A stretch of 64,000 nt of DNA, taken from NCBI RefSeq assembly GCF_042683665.1, contig NZ_JBHUOO010000006.1. One strand, 5' to 3'. The position numbers and the translations under genes are program-made. The DNA comes from Leeuwenhoekiella polynyae. GTDB taxonomy: Bacteria; Bacteroidota; Bacteroidia; Flavobacteriales; Flavobacteriaceae. Positions 8,523-17,351 of the stretch are shown in pieces. How positions within the stretch are numbered: the first letter of the stretch is position 1; each line of letters opens with the position of its first letter. The notes below the pieces were generated by a model. That model saw only the letters and a list, made by a program, of their open reading frames with translations. It searched no databases and was not told the origin of the DNA.

Positions 8523-9002
8523 TTATTCTGCTTGCAAACGCTTTATCATTGCTTTCATTTCTCCAATTTCTTTACGTTGTGCTTTGATAATATCATCAGC
8601 CAGTTTGCGCACTTCAGGGTCTTTGATATCGGCTCTTTCACTTGTTAAAATTGCAATTGAGTGATGGGGAATCATTGCTTTCATCCACAGAATATCGCCA
8701 ATGATTGGGCTTTGTGCCCTAACCAAACCAAGTGCGCCTAAAAATAGCACCAAGCTACCTAATAAAATAGCGATGTTCTTTTTCTTGTTTTGATACATTT
8801 TCCGCATAAAAAACCACATTATTACTGCCATTGCTGCAATACCCAAACAACTCATATAGAATCTGGTTAAACTAAAATATACGTGGTCTAACGCATAACT
8901 ATTTAGATACATCGTGATGTACATTGCAATAAAAGATGCGACAAGCATCAAAATAAATTTTGTGTAATTGCCTTTGTTTGTGTGTTGATTTGAATTTTTC
9001 AT
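8523..9002 (-). CDS. DUF305 membrane protein
   Basis: A 159-residue protein with three membrane segments in the first 100 residues and a C-terminal DUF305 helical part with the signature MIPHHSIAI near residues 112-120. DUF305 proteins are often found with copper oxidase and efflux genes; the His and Met pairs suggest metal binding. It lies between the PepSY protein and cusB genes, in the same direction, 68 bp from cusB. Confidence 0.82.
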   Translation of the reverse strand: MKNSNQHTNKGNYTKFILMLVASFIAMYITMYLNSYALDHVYFSLTRFYMSCLGIAAMAVIMWFFMRKMYQNKKKNIAILLGSLVLFLGALGLVRAQSPIIGDILWMKAMIPHHSIAILTSERADIKDPEVRKLADDIIKAQRKEIGEMKAMIKRLQAE

Positions 9003-9019
9003 TGTTTTAGAGTTTTTGG

Positions 9020-9733
9020 TTATGATTTAATTATTTTCTTTTTTAATTTTCTAATGGTTGGCGAGGAGGTGTACCACAGCAGGAATCCGCTTAACACCGT
9101 AATCAATCCCAAGAGCGAAAACGCCCTTAATACAATGGTATTGAAATTGTCGCGCGTGTCATAATCCATTGTGTGGGTCATCCATAAAAAGTCGAACCAA
9201 CGCCACGCTCGATGCCTTACAGTCTGGAATTTTCCGTCTGTTACCGAAACATAAGCATTAAGAGCTTCATCGGTATCATATGAAATAACATAGGCTGGCA
9301 ATAGCTTTTCCCGATATTCGTGATAGTCGTCCACTTCGGTTATTTTTTCGATGTTGGCGACTTTCAAACCATCTTTCATATAGTTTTTGGCAACAGACAA
9401 GGCCTCTTCTTCCGTAATATTTTTTTTTGCTTTCCCAGTTTTTGCACTGTACAATTTTTGATTGTTTATCCAGTAATAAGGCTCGTTGTTGATGTCCCTA
9501 ATTTCGATACTTCCAATGCCTTCAGGATTGTTTATTTGTGAAGGACTTATTAAATCATCAAAGGCTTTGGGCACGTAATCTAAATTACAGAATTGGTCAC
9601 CGTGAATGTCGTCTATGTTTGTCCAACTGAAATACATTCCGCTAATGGTCCAAAACAGGAACTGTACCCCCAAAAAGAGCCCCAAATATCTGTGGGTCTT
9701 TCGTATTTTTAGTGCGGTTTTCCTTTTCACCAT
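9020..9733 (-). CDS. PepSY-domain membrane protein
   Basis: A 237-residue protein with an N-terminal membrane helix (about 14-36, KTHRYLGLFLGVQFLFWTIS), a PepSY-like extracytoplasmic region and a second membrane helix near 205-226. The layout resembles PiuB/PepSY_TM proteins in reduced form, which are common in metal and redox loci. Only 2 bp separate it from the ATPase gene upstream, so the two are translated from one mRNA. A specific function cannot be assigned. Confidence 0.78.
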   Translation of the reverse strand: MVKRKTALKIRKTHRYLGLFLGVQFLFWTISGMYFSWTNIDDIHGDQFCNLDYVPKAFDDLISPSQINNPEGIGSIEIRDINNEPYYWINNQKLYSAKTGKAKKNITEEEALSVAKNYMKDGLKVANIEKITEVDDYHEYREKLLPAYVISYDTDEALNAYVSVTDGKFQTVRHRAWRWFDFLWMTHTMDYDTRDNFNTIVLRAFSLLGLITVLSGFLLWYTSSPTIRKLKKKIIKS

Positions 9734-9735
9734 CT

Positions 9736-12273
9736 TTAAAGTTTTAACGAACGTAACCGCAAAGCGTTCATAATAACGGAAACTGAACTAAAGCTCATTG
9801 CCAAAGCCGCTATCATTGGTGATAATAACAACCCGAAAATAGGGAACAAAACACCTGCTGCGATTGGGATTCCTAAAATGTTATATCCTAAAGCCCAAAA
9901 TAGGTTTTGCTTGATGTTACGCATTACACCGTCGCTCAATTCCCGTGCCTTGACAATACCGTGCAAATCGCCTTTTACCAAGGTTATCATTGCACTTTCA
10001 ATGGCAACATCTGTTCCTGTTCCCATTGCGATACCAACATCACTTTTTGCCAAGGCTGGCGCATCATTGATGCCGTCGCCTGCCATTGCTACAACTTTTC
10101 CGCTGTTCTGTAATTTTTCTACTTCCTGAAGTTTGTTTTCGGGCAACATTCCTGCTTTAAAATCAGCAAGATTTAATTCTTTTGCGACCGCTTGGGCAGT
10201 ATCGTGATTGTCGCCAGTAAGCATTATTACTGCGATACCTTTGTCTTGAAGTGCTTTGATCGCTTTGGCGCTGGTCGCCTTTATTTTGTCGCCAATGACA
10301 ACATATCCCACAACTTTTGAATCGATGGATAGGTATGAAACTGTTTTTCCTTGCTTTTGAAAACTTTGTGCTTCGGTTTCCATTTCCGAAGTTAATTCAG
10401 CCTTGGCGTATGCCATCATTTTGGAATTCCCTAAATCCACTTTTTTCCCGTTGATGTTTCCTTCAACACCTTTTCCGGTAACTGCGCTAAACTTTTCAGC
10501 GCTCAAAAACTCAACATTCTTTTCTTTACCATATTTTACAGTTGCTTCGGCAAGCGGATGCTCGCTTTTGCTGTTTAGGGAAACGATGTATTGAAGCACT
10601 TCTTTTTCTGAAAAATTAGTTCCGAAGGCTCCGACTTTTTCAACCGTTGGTTTGCCTTCTGTTATGGTTCCTGTTTTATCGATAATAAGTGTATCCACCT
10701 TGTCCATTTTTTCCAAAGCTTCGGCATTTTTTATGAGCACACCATTTTGTGCGCCCTTACCAACACCGACCATAATGGACATTGGTGTTGCCAAGCCCAA
10801 GGCACAGGGACAGGCGATAATCAATACTGCAATTGCATTTACAAAGGCATAAACATAGACGGGTTCCGGACCAAAAATAGCCCAAACCACAAATGTGATA
10901 ATGGAAATAAGGACAACTATGGGTACAAAATATCCCGAGACGGTATCCGCCAATTTTTGGATTGGTGCACGACTGCGACTGGCATTATTGACCATTTGGA
11001 TAATTTGGGACAGTAGGGTATCTGCACCCACCTTTTCGGCTTTCATCAAAAAAGATTGGTTGCCGTTGATGGTGCCACTGGTAACTTTGTCATTTGCCGC
11101 TTTGTTTACGGGAATAGGTTCGCCTGTAATCATAGATTCATCGACCGTTGTACTACCTTCGGAAATCACGCCATCAACTGGAATTTTTTCGCCTGGTTTC
11201 ACCCGTAGGATATCGCCCAATTTAATGCTATCAATCGTAACCTCTTCTTCCTTGCCATCTTTGACTAGTATGGCCTTGTTTGGCGCGAGCTTTAGCAATT
11301 CCTTTATTGCTGAATTGGTTTTGCCGTGGGCACGTGCTTCCAAAACCTGACCCAAGAGCACCAAGGTCAAAATAATAGTGGATACTTCATAATATACGTG
11401 AACGGCACCAGATTCTGTTTTGAACTGTGCCGGGAAAAAATCGGGAAAAAGCATACCGAATACGCTGAATAACCACGCTGCGCCAGCACCAATGCCGATT
11501 AGGGTAAACATATTGAGGTTCCAGGTTTTGATGCTTTTATAGGCACGTTCAAAGAACATCCACGTAGCATAAAACACCACAGGAATTGAAAGTGCAAGCT
11601 GAATCCAGTTCCAGTTTTTTTGCTTCATTACCGTATATAACGGATTATTCGGAATCATATCGCTCATTGCGATTAAGAAAATAGGTAAGGTAAAGGCGAC
11701 TGCAATCCAGAATTTCTTGAGTAATTTGTTATAGGTCTTTTCTTCGGCTGAACTATCTGCTTCCATTGGGACTAAGTCCATCCCACAGATTGGGCAGGCT
11801 CCAGGTTCATCTTTTACAATTTCCGGGTGCATTGGGCAAGTCCATTGTTCAGAAGTTTTTGCAGATAAATTTTGCTCTTCAACTAAATCCATTCCGCAGA
11901 CAGGACAGTCTCCAGTTTTTTCATATGTTTTGTCTCCCTCACAATGCATCGGACAGTAAAAAGTGCCAGTTCCTTTACCTTTAGGTTTTTCATTTTTTGC
12001 TTTCGTACTTCGACTACGCTCAGCATCAACTCCGGCGGTATCGTTTTGATGATGTCGCTCTCCAGATTTGTGGATAGAATAAGTACCACCTTCTTTTTTA
12101 AGGGCATCTTGGAATTTCTCAATAGGAATATGTGATTCCATTTCAATGGTAGCTTCAGCTTTTGCTAAATTCACAGTAGCCTTTGAGACACCTTTCACTT
12201 TGGAAAGTGTTCCTTCTACGTGATTTCGACAACCATTGCAGGTCATTCCGTGTATTTTATAGGTGTGTTTCAT
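9736..12273 (-). CDS. copA: P1B-type copper/silver ATPase with HMA and two HMBD modules
   Basis: An 845-residue CPC-type ATPase. The N-terminus has an HMA domain (MTCNGC at 10-15), then two heavy-metal-binding modules: CPMHCEG...CPVCGMDL (107-130) and CPMHPEI...CPICGMDL (146-167). The core has TGEP, CPC, DKTGT and GDGINDAPAL in the usual order. The linker at residues 80-91 (GVDAERSRSTKA) is encoded by a TTCGACTACGCTCAG repeat (see 12008-12030). It is a second CopA-like exporter in the same island and may prefer silver or serve a different affinity range. The PepSY gene follows 2 bp later. Confidence 0.94.
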   Translation of the reverse strand: MKHTYKIHGMTCNGCRNHVEGTLSKVKGVSKATVNLAKAEATIEMESHIPIEKFQDALKKEGGTYSIHKSGERHHQNDTAGVDAERSRSTKAKNEKPKGKGTGTFYCPMHCEGDKTYEKTGDCPVCGMDLVEEQNLSAKTSEQWTCPMHPEIVKDEPGACPICGMDLVPMEADSSAEEKTYNKLLKKFWIAVAFTLPIFLIAMSDMIPNNPLYTVMKQKNWNWIQLALSIPVVFYATWMFFERAYKSIKTWNLNMFTLIGIGAGAAWLFSVFGMLFPDFFPAQFKTESGAVHVYYEVSTIILTLVLLGQVLEARAHGKTNSAIKELLKLAPNKAILVKDGKEEEVTIDSIKLGDILRVKPGEKIPVDGVISEGSTTVDESMITGEPIPVNKAANDKVTSGTINGNQSFLMKAEKVGADTLLSQIIQMVNNASRSRAPIQKLADTVSGYFVPIVVLISIITFVVWAIFGPEPVYVYAFVNAIAVLIIACPCALGLATPMSIMVGVGKGAQNGVLIKNAEALEKMDKVDTLIIDKTGTITEGKPTVEKVGAFGTNFSEKEVLQYIVSLNSKSEHPLAEATVKYGKEKNVEFLSAEKFSAVTGKGVEGNINGKKVDLGNSKMMAYAKAELTSEMETEAQSFQKQGKTVSYLSIDSKVVGYVVIGDKIKATSAKAIKALQDKGIAVIMLTGDNHDTAQAVAKELNLADFKAGMLPENKLQEVEKLQNSGKVVAMAGDGINDAPALAKSDVGIAMGTGTDVAIESAMITLVKGDLHGIVKARELSDGVMRNIKQNLFWALGYNILGIPIAAGVLFPIFGLLLSPMIAALAMSFSSVSVIMNALRLRSLKL
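12008..12030 (+). repeat. Short repeat (CTTCGACTACGCTCAGC...) inside the ATPase gene
   Basis: The 23 bp beginning CTTCGACTACGCTCAGC lie in frame in the linker between the HMA and first HMBD modules and encode VDAERSRSTK on the minus strand. From memory, near-identical TTCGACT(A/G)CGCTCAG sequences are frequent dispersed repeats in flavobacterial genomes, mostly between genes. Here one has been tolerated in a flexible linker. Confidence 0.5.
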
Positions 12274-12287
12274 AGTATCTGTTATTT

Positions 12288-13643
12288 TTACATTTTCATT
12301 TGTTCTTTTTCACTGTTTTCCATTCCCATATTCATATTTCCGTCTTTATCTGTATGCGATTTCATAAAAATAAATTGAGAAAGAAAAATGAGGGCAATAC
12401 CAATTGCAGCAACTATTAGTACAAATGGGTCGTTTACATATTTTAAATAGATAAATGCTGCCAAAATAACAACATCCAACAGTATGGCAATTATTGGAAT
12501 AATCGGGTTGAATTTTACTTCCTTTTTCAAATATTTAAAAAGTCCCCAATGAATAGCAATGTCCATTATCAAATAGAAAATAGCACCAATGGAAGCTATG
12601 CGAGTTAAATCGAACAAAACAGTCAAAAGTATCGCTAAAGAAACAGTAAAAATCAGCGAAGGATTTTTAAGTTGCTTCATTCTGTTCATATCAGGAACTT
12701 GTTTCATATTGCTTAACATACCCAACATTCGCGAGGCAGAATATACGCTGGCAATTACACCGGAAACTGTTGCAACAATGGCTAGTAAAATAGTTAGCGT
12801 TGAACCCCATTCGCCAAATAGAGGTTTTGCTGCTGCTGCGAGAGCATAATCTTTTGCTATTATAATTTCTTCAATACTCAATCCGCCAGCAACCGATAAT
12901 GCCAAAACAACATAGATAACCGTACAAACGATTATTGATATAATTATGGAACGCCCTACATTTTTATGAGGATTTTTTATATCGCCACCTTGATTGGTAA
13001 TGGTCGTAAATCCTTTGTATGCAAGGATAGACAAGGCCAATGCGGCAATAAATCCAAAACCTTCAGGCAGGGATTGGCCATTGGCAGCACTATAAGTACC
13101 TGTGATTGTGGGTAAACCAGAAATAACCAATCCTGATATAGCAAGAACTGCAATACCCACTACTTTAATAATTGCAGTAATGGTAGCGGTAGTCTCAATA
13201 ATCTTGTTACCCGAAATATTGATGATATATGCAGCAACAATAAGCAATACACCCAATGCAGATGCATAACCTTCATATCCTTGCGGAAACAGTCGTAACG
13301 CATACGCCCCAAAAGTACCTGCCACTAAACTTTCTGAGACAACCATTGATACATACATCAGCAAAGAAAATGAACCAGCAAGTGTACCTGGTAAATAGGC
13401 CTTTGTCAAAAATTTAGCAACACCTCCAGAAGAAGGATAGGCGTTTGAAAATTTAACATACGAATAGGAGCTAAAGCCTACTACAACTGCGCCTGCGATA
13501 AAAGCAATAGGAAATAAATCGCCGACTAATTCGGCTATCTGCCCCATTAAAACAAAAATACCTGCACCAATCATTACGCCTGTACCTAAAGATACAGAGC
13601 CTAATAATGAGAGCTTTTGGGTATTTATTTTTAATGGTTTCAT
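12288..13643 (-). CDS. APC-family amino acid/polyamine permease
   Basis: A 451-residue integral membrane protein with about 12 to 14 hydrophobic segments. The N-terminal APC signature is GVMIGAGIFVLMGQ near residues 20-33. The C-terminal tail is Met-rich (MNMGMENSEKEQMKM), an odd feature that could bind soft metals. It lies 14 bp upstream of the CPC ATPase gene in the same direction, so it is likely co-expressed with copper genes. The substrate is unknown. Confidence 0.83.
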   Translation of the reverse strand: MKPLKINTQKLSLLGSVSLGTGVMIGAGIFVLMGQIAELVGDLFPIAFIAGAVVVGFSSYSYVKFSNAYPSSGGVAKFLTKAYLPGTLAGSFSLLMYVSMVVSESLVAGTFGAYALRLFPQGYEGYASALGVLLIVAAYIINISGNKIIETTATITAIIKVVGIAVLAISGLVISGLPTITGTYSAANGQSLPEGFGFIAALALSILAYKGFTTITNQGGDIKNPHKNVGRSIIISIIVCTVIYVVLALSVAGGLSIEEIIIAKDYALAAAAKPLFGEWGSTLTILLAIVATVSGVIASVYSASRMLGMLSNMKQVPDMNRMKQLKNPSLIFTVSLAILLTVLFDLTRIASIGAIFYLIMDIAIHWGLFKYLKKEVKFNPIIPIIAILLDVVILAAFIYLKYVNDPFVLIVAAIGIALIFLSQFIFMKSHTDKDGNMNMGMENSEKEQMKM

Positions 13644-13717
13644 CTCGAAATTTCTATTTAATCTGATTACAATATTGGTTGCGGGTCACTTTTTATATGT
13701 TATATATATGTTTCAAA

Positions 13718-14011
13718 TTACCTTAATTTTTTTCGGATTGCCTCAGAAATATTTTCAGAGTAAACCCCATAAGCATCCACCAATAAGCCTTTTATTCCAT
13801 TTTTGGAAGAAATGGCATATAGTACACTATTGTCATCTGTGCTACTCATTCCTTCAAAACGATGCATCTCGTCCACCTCAAAATCTTCTGGATGGAATTT
13901 CAACTTTAGAGCATTACATTCCAGATGTTTCTCTTTCAAATTGAAATCAACAGTGTAGCCTTTAGCCTGTAAATGAGCCATAGTTTCAGAAAGTGTATCG
14001 TAGCTTTTCAT
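13718..14011 (-). CDS. Conserved 97-residue protein, copy 1
   Basis: A small soluble protein, MKSYDTLSETMAHLQAKG..., with a strongly conserved centre (RFEGMSSTDDNSVLYAISS) and tail (LLVDAYGVYSENISEAIRKK). Its close paralogue, also 97 aa, is at 39842-40135, beside another copper ATPase gene. Such proteins are often labelled phosphoribosylpyrophosphate synthetase in flavobacterial annotations, but this is far too short for that enzyme and I regard the label as unsupported. Function unknown; the repeated association with copper ATPases is suggestive. Confidence 0.75.
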   Translation of the reverse strand: MKSYDTLSETMAHLQAKGYTVDFNLKEKHLECNALKLKFHPEDFEVDEMHRFEGMSSTDDNSVLYAISSKNGIKGLLVDAYGVYSENISEAIRKKLR

Positions 14012-14021
14012 ATTATAATAG

Positions 14022-14094
14022 TGCCCGACTTGGGAAGGAGTTTTAACTAATCAACAATGAAAAATTTTCCATTCCCTTCCCACATCAGGACTTA
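14022..14094. repeat. Hairpin repeat family, copy A
   Basis: Imperfect hairpin opening TGCCCGACTTGGGAAGGAG and closing CCTTCCCACATCAGGACTTA, with a loop containing AACTAATCAAC. It is one of four related copies (17259, 20987, 21061), all between 14 and 21.2 kb and in one orientation. It lies between the 3' end of the gene at 14169 and the start of the 97-residue gene at 14011. Confidence 0.6.
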
Positions 14095-14168
14095 TTTTAT
14101 GTTCTCTTGGCCTGTTTTAAATATCATAAATACTCTTATCATTCTTTTTGAATATAGAAAACACATAG

Positions 14169-14711
14169 TTATTCCAATTTCAGCACCAATTGTGCAAATT
14201 GCACATTTATTGTTTTATCCAAACCTTGCATTAAAGAATCTAACCCCGTATCTGAAACCAAAACCTGTCCCGTTGCACTTATCAGACAAGACATATTTAT
14301 GCCCTGTTCTATATGGGTAATGGTTGCTTTAAACTGTGATTTATAGGTTTCCCCTTGATATAAAACATCAACCAGCCAATTAAAATTGATAGGGTCGTGC
14401 CGTTTTGATAAAAAATCAACGGATGGAATAGTACCTGTAAACCGAAGAATTGCAGGTGCTTCCCCTTCTTGTATAATGGCATTTAATTCAGGAAGGTCTG
14501 TTACTAAAGTTTTAAGGTCTAGAACACCATTTACTACTTTAGAATTGTAATCAAGATATAGTGCCAGACTATGGCTTTCTGCCTTGATAGTCTTACCGTC
14601 CACCAAAGTCATCATCTCAATATGGCCATCATCGGTTCTATATATTTTTTGAGCCGAAACCTCGAAATATGTTATTAAAAGAACTGCGAACATCAATAGT
14701 TTAGTTTTCAT
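14169..14711 (-). CDS. Secreted protein of unknown function, possibly YceI-like
   Basis: A 180-residue protein with a clear signal peptide (MKTKLLMFAVLLITYFEVSAQ). I chose ATG 14711 because it starts exactly at that signal; a longer frame to 14768 adds 19 residues with no sense. The mature part is rich in beta-strand-like patterns and reads like a distant YceI/lipid-binding barrel (IRFTGTIPSVDFLS..., TYKSQFKATITH). The family link is weak. The next gene upstream, 71 bp away, is the putative nuclease gene. Confidence 0.6.
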   Translation of the reverse strand: MKTKLLMFAVLLITYFEVSAQKIYRTDDGHIEMMTLVDGKTIKAESHSLALYLDYNSKVVNGVLDLKTLVTDLPELNAIIQEGEAPAILRFTGTIPSVDFLSKRHDPINFNWLVDVLYQGETYKSQFKATITHIEQGINMSCLISATGQVLVSDTGLDSLMQGLDKTINVQFAQLVLKLE

Positions 14712-14782
14712 AATGTTTATTGTTGCTAATTGTTTTCTATATAAAGTAAGTATAACCATAATCCGCAATTGCCAATTTCAAA

Positions 14783-16027
14783 TCAAACTGATTTTGCTAT
14801 TTTTTCCATAATTGTAAGGTCTGTACCAAATTTGCAAATCGCATCGCAATGCATCCTCAATTCAGAAAACAAAATATACTTTATATGCATCTTGGAATTT
14901 TTGATTACAGGTCGATTCAATTGATGTATGACGTCTTTTTCACGATGGTTTGGAATGATGATATAAAAAACCTCATCGCCATCGGAAATGCTGAAATATA
15001 AATCGGACAGTCTTAAAATTCCTGAATAGATACTGGTGCTTTTTTCAACCTCAAAAGCGGCTACTATATTATTGGTTCCCTTTTCAAACCAAAGCACATC
15101 AATGAGTTTAATGGTGGTTTGGGTTTCCTTATCGCAAGGAAGCGCTGGAAATGTTTTCATTGAAATGAACGAAAAACTTTGACCGCCAAAAGATTTACTT
15201 TTATCGTTGCTGGCAGGTGTAACGTCAAAACCAAGTGAAATGCCGATTTTCAATAAATGGTATTGCATTTCGTCGTGAAGTTTCTCTTCCTGCTTTTCTT
15301 CCTGAATTTCCCTTTGCCGTTTTACGATGTTTTTTTCAAATTTGACCCGTTCGGCCTCACTTAAATATTCGTCGTTACCTATGAGCATTTTTTGGGTGCC
15401 AATCTCGAAACACAATCCTGCAATTGCGCCTAAATCGTTTGACAGTTCCGTTTTGTTTTTAGTATTGGTTTCTATCAAGATTTCCCTGATTTTCAGATAC
15501 TCCGTCCAACTTCCCAATTTCTTTTTATCCTTGAACAGAAAATTAAACCCATTTAGTATGGCCGTATTAAATGGTGGAAACCAAGTGGGATGCAAAAAAT
15601 ATAAAATACTTGCTACCGCTGGGCCGAGGCCTTTTACTTTGAGTGCATCCAACTTTACGATTTCCCTTACGACCTGTTCTTCCGTTTTGGCATTAATACA
15701 GTTTTCCAAAAATTGACCAAAAGCTATTTTATTGTCCTGATTTTCATAGATATCAGGAATGCGCAGTTTCGGCTTCCAATAAAAAGGATGCGCCACACCC
15801 GCAAAAACTTGCTTTTGCTCTGCAATGCTGCCCAACACAAATTCCAGACTGCTTTCCTTAAAATCGTTTGGGAAGGTTTTGTTTTTAATGTCCTCAATCA
15901 CCTGCAAAACGCCTCTACGGATGGTTCTAAACGCCTTCAATCTCTGGTCATTGTCAACAAACCAAGTATTGTAAACACTTTCCGAGTCGGTTTTATATTG
16001 ATGGATTATTTGAGGAAAATTGCTCAT
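14783..16027 (-). CDS. Putative nuclease: helix-hairpin-helix-like core and PD-(D/E)XK-like C-terminus
   Basis: A 414-residue protein. The middle (about 140-170) has VKGLGPAVASILYFLHP...FPPFN, reminiscent of the helix-hairpin-helix of base-excision glycosylases and of the N-terminal part of some restriction proteins. Residues about 235-260 are a charged coiled coil. The C-terminal part has LIDVLWFEKGTNNIVAAFEVEK, consistent with the D...ExK core of PD-(D/E)XK nucleases. ATG 16027 is preferred because the upstream ATG at 16081 lies inside the preceding gene. No methyltransferase partner is adjacent. The fold calls are by eye and tentative. Confidence 0.55.
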   Translation of the reverse strand: MSNFPQIIHQYKTDSESVYNTWFVDNDQRLKAFRTIRRGVLQVIEDIKNKTFPNDFKESSLEFVLGSIAEQKQVFAGVAHPFYWKPKLRIPDIYENQDNKIAFGQFLENCINAKTEEQVVREIVKLDALKVKGLGPAVASILYFLHPTWFPPFNTAILNGFNFLFKDKKKLGSWTEYLKIREILIETNTKNKTELSNDLGAIAGLCFEIGTQKMLIGNDEYLSEAERVKFEKNIVKRQREIQEEKQEEKLHDEMQYHLLKIGISLGFDVTPASNDKSKSFGGQSFSFISMKTFPALPCDKETQTTIKLIDVLWFEKGTNNIVAAFEVEKSTSIYSGILRLSDLYFSISDGDEVFYIIIPNHREKDVIHQLNRPVIKNSKMHIKYILFSELRMHCDAICKFGTDLTIMEKIAKSV

Positions 16028-16035
16028 TGTTGCTG

Positions 16036-16518
16036 TTATTTCGTGTTTCTTGAAGAGGTATGTGTTTTGATGATTTTCCATTCGCCACCCATCTTTTTTA
16101 GGATAGACGTTGCCACGCCTTTTTTGCGAATCGTTCGTGTTTCACCTTTTTCATTTGGGTTAAGCACTATGGTATAAATGTAGGTTTCAGTAGTAAAAGC
16201 ATAGGGCGCATCTACTTTGGCATCGATTTCATAATCAGAAAAGGTAAAACTTTTAAATTCGCCTAATTCTGGTCCAAGATGATGCTCAATGTAATGTGCA
16301 TACGTGCCTTCGACTCCACCGGATTCAAATACTTCAGAATCTTCTGCAAATAAATTGAACGTGCCTTCAGTTGTCAAATTTTGAATGGCATCCTTGTAGG
16401 TTTTCATCACAGCAATAACCGCTTCCGTATCCGTCTTTGCTTTTGTTTCCTGTGCGTTGGATAAGCTGAAAGTAGCAATGAGAATTGTTACGAGTGCAAT
16501 TGTTTTAATTGTTTTCAT
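16036..16518 (-). CDS. Secreted SnoaL/NTF2-like (DUF4440-type) protein
   Basis: A 160-residue protein with a signal peptide (MKTIKTIALVTILIATFSLSNAQ) followed by a cone-shaped NTF2/SnoaL-like domain: VIAVMKTYKDAIQN..., a VEGTYAHYIEHHLGPEL middle and the typical C-terminal GEWKIIKTHTSSR. Such periplasmic proteins are often of unknown enzymatic role. It lies 18 bp after the K+ channel gene and 8 bp before the nuclease gene in the same direction, so a three-gene operon is likely. Confidence 0.75.
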   Translation of the reverse strand: MKTIKTIALVTILIATFSLSNAQETKAKTDTEAVIAVMKTYKDAIQNLTTEGTFNLFAEDSEVFESGGVEGTYAHYIEHHLGPELGEFKSFTFSDYEIDAKVDAPYAFTTETYIYTIVLNPNEKGETRTIRKKGVATSILKKMGGEWKIIKTHTSSRNTK

Positions 16519-16536
16519 AATTTTAGTTTTTAAAGG

Positions 16537-17094
16537 TTATTTATTATCAACGTGTATTCTATTAATATTTGCAATGCCAAAGACAAGTACCAAAAAGCTC
16601 AAGAAAATTTCCATCATTACCAGCGTTTTTCCCGCAATTGAAATTGGTACAATATCGCCATATCCAACCGAGGAAAAAGTTATCAAGCTGAAATAGATAA
16701 ATTCAAAAAATTGCAAGAAGAATGAACCATTGAGCGAAGTACTCTCTTTGAAATTTTCAGAATTCAAAATATATAACGCGTGATAATCAGTCGTGAATGA
16801 AAAAACAATCAAAACAATCAACACCGCAAATAAAGTTAGGACGTGCGCAAGCTGATGGCTTTCGCCTATTATTTTAGCCAATTGTATGAACGTAAGCCGA
16901 ACGATAAAAATGGTCTTGATTAGAGCCAAAGCCACAATTAAAATAGGTCGCCATAGGCCATTATCATCTGCTTGTGCCCAAAATATATAACTCAGTGATA
17001 TAGCGATAACCGCCGTTGCGGTAAGCAATACTTTTTTAAAGAGCTGTCCATAAAACCCATTGCCGTTTGATATATCATTTATAGTTTCTTTCAC
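16537..17094 (-). CDS. Two-pore-helix type K+ channel
   Basis: A 185-residue membrane protein with the potassium selectivity filter SSVGYGDIVP near residues 142-151, preceded by a pore helix (FIYFSLITF) and followed by a long final membrane helix. Three more hydrophobic segments lie N-terminal (about 24-42, 52-75, 83-105). No cytosolic RCK domain is present. It belongs to the ion_trans_2 family. It is the first gene of the short operon with the SnoaL-like and nuclease genes. Confidence 0.85.
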   Translation of the reverse strand: MKETINDISNGNGFYGQLFKKVLLTATAVIAISLSYIFWAQADDNGLWRPILIVALALIKTIFIVRLTFIQLAKIIGESHQLAHVLTLFAVLIVLIVFSFTTDYHALYILNSENFKESTSLNGSFFLQFFEFIYFSLITFSSVGYGDIVPISIAGKTLVMMEIFLSFLVLVFGIANINRIHVDNK

Positions 17095-17258
17095 TATTGA
17101 TTTTTTTAATACATTAATATTAGTTATATCATTGCAACACCAATAAATAAGTATTGATGCCTTGAAAGGATAGATGAAACTCTAGTGGCCACTCCATAAA
17201 AATATACATCCTGAAAATCCAGTATTTACAATAAGATTTTCTTTCACAAAATTTCTAG

Positions 17259-17319
17259 TGCCTAACAAGGGGGGACTAAAACCAACCATCAACATTGACC
17301 CTTCCCTAATTAGGGCTTT
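17259..17319. repeat. Hairpin repeat family, copy C
   Basis: Begins TGCCTAACAAGGGGGGACT, has the shared loop motif AACCAACCATCAACATT and closes CCCTTCCCTAATTAGGGCTT. It lies between the stop of the DUF4136 gene (17352) and the start of the K+ channel gene (17094). On the plus strand it is followed by a T-run, so this copy could also terminate transcription. Confidence 0.6.
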
Positions 17320-17351
17320 TTTTCTTGATATCTTTTTATATCATTTTAAGC

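Noticed and set aside
13718..14011. Phosphoribosylpyrophosphate synthetase label for the 97-residue proteins
   Set aside because: The proteins are about a third of the enzyme's length and lack its PRPP-binding motif.
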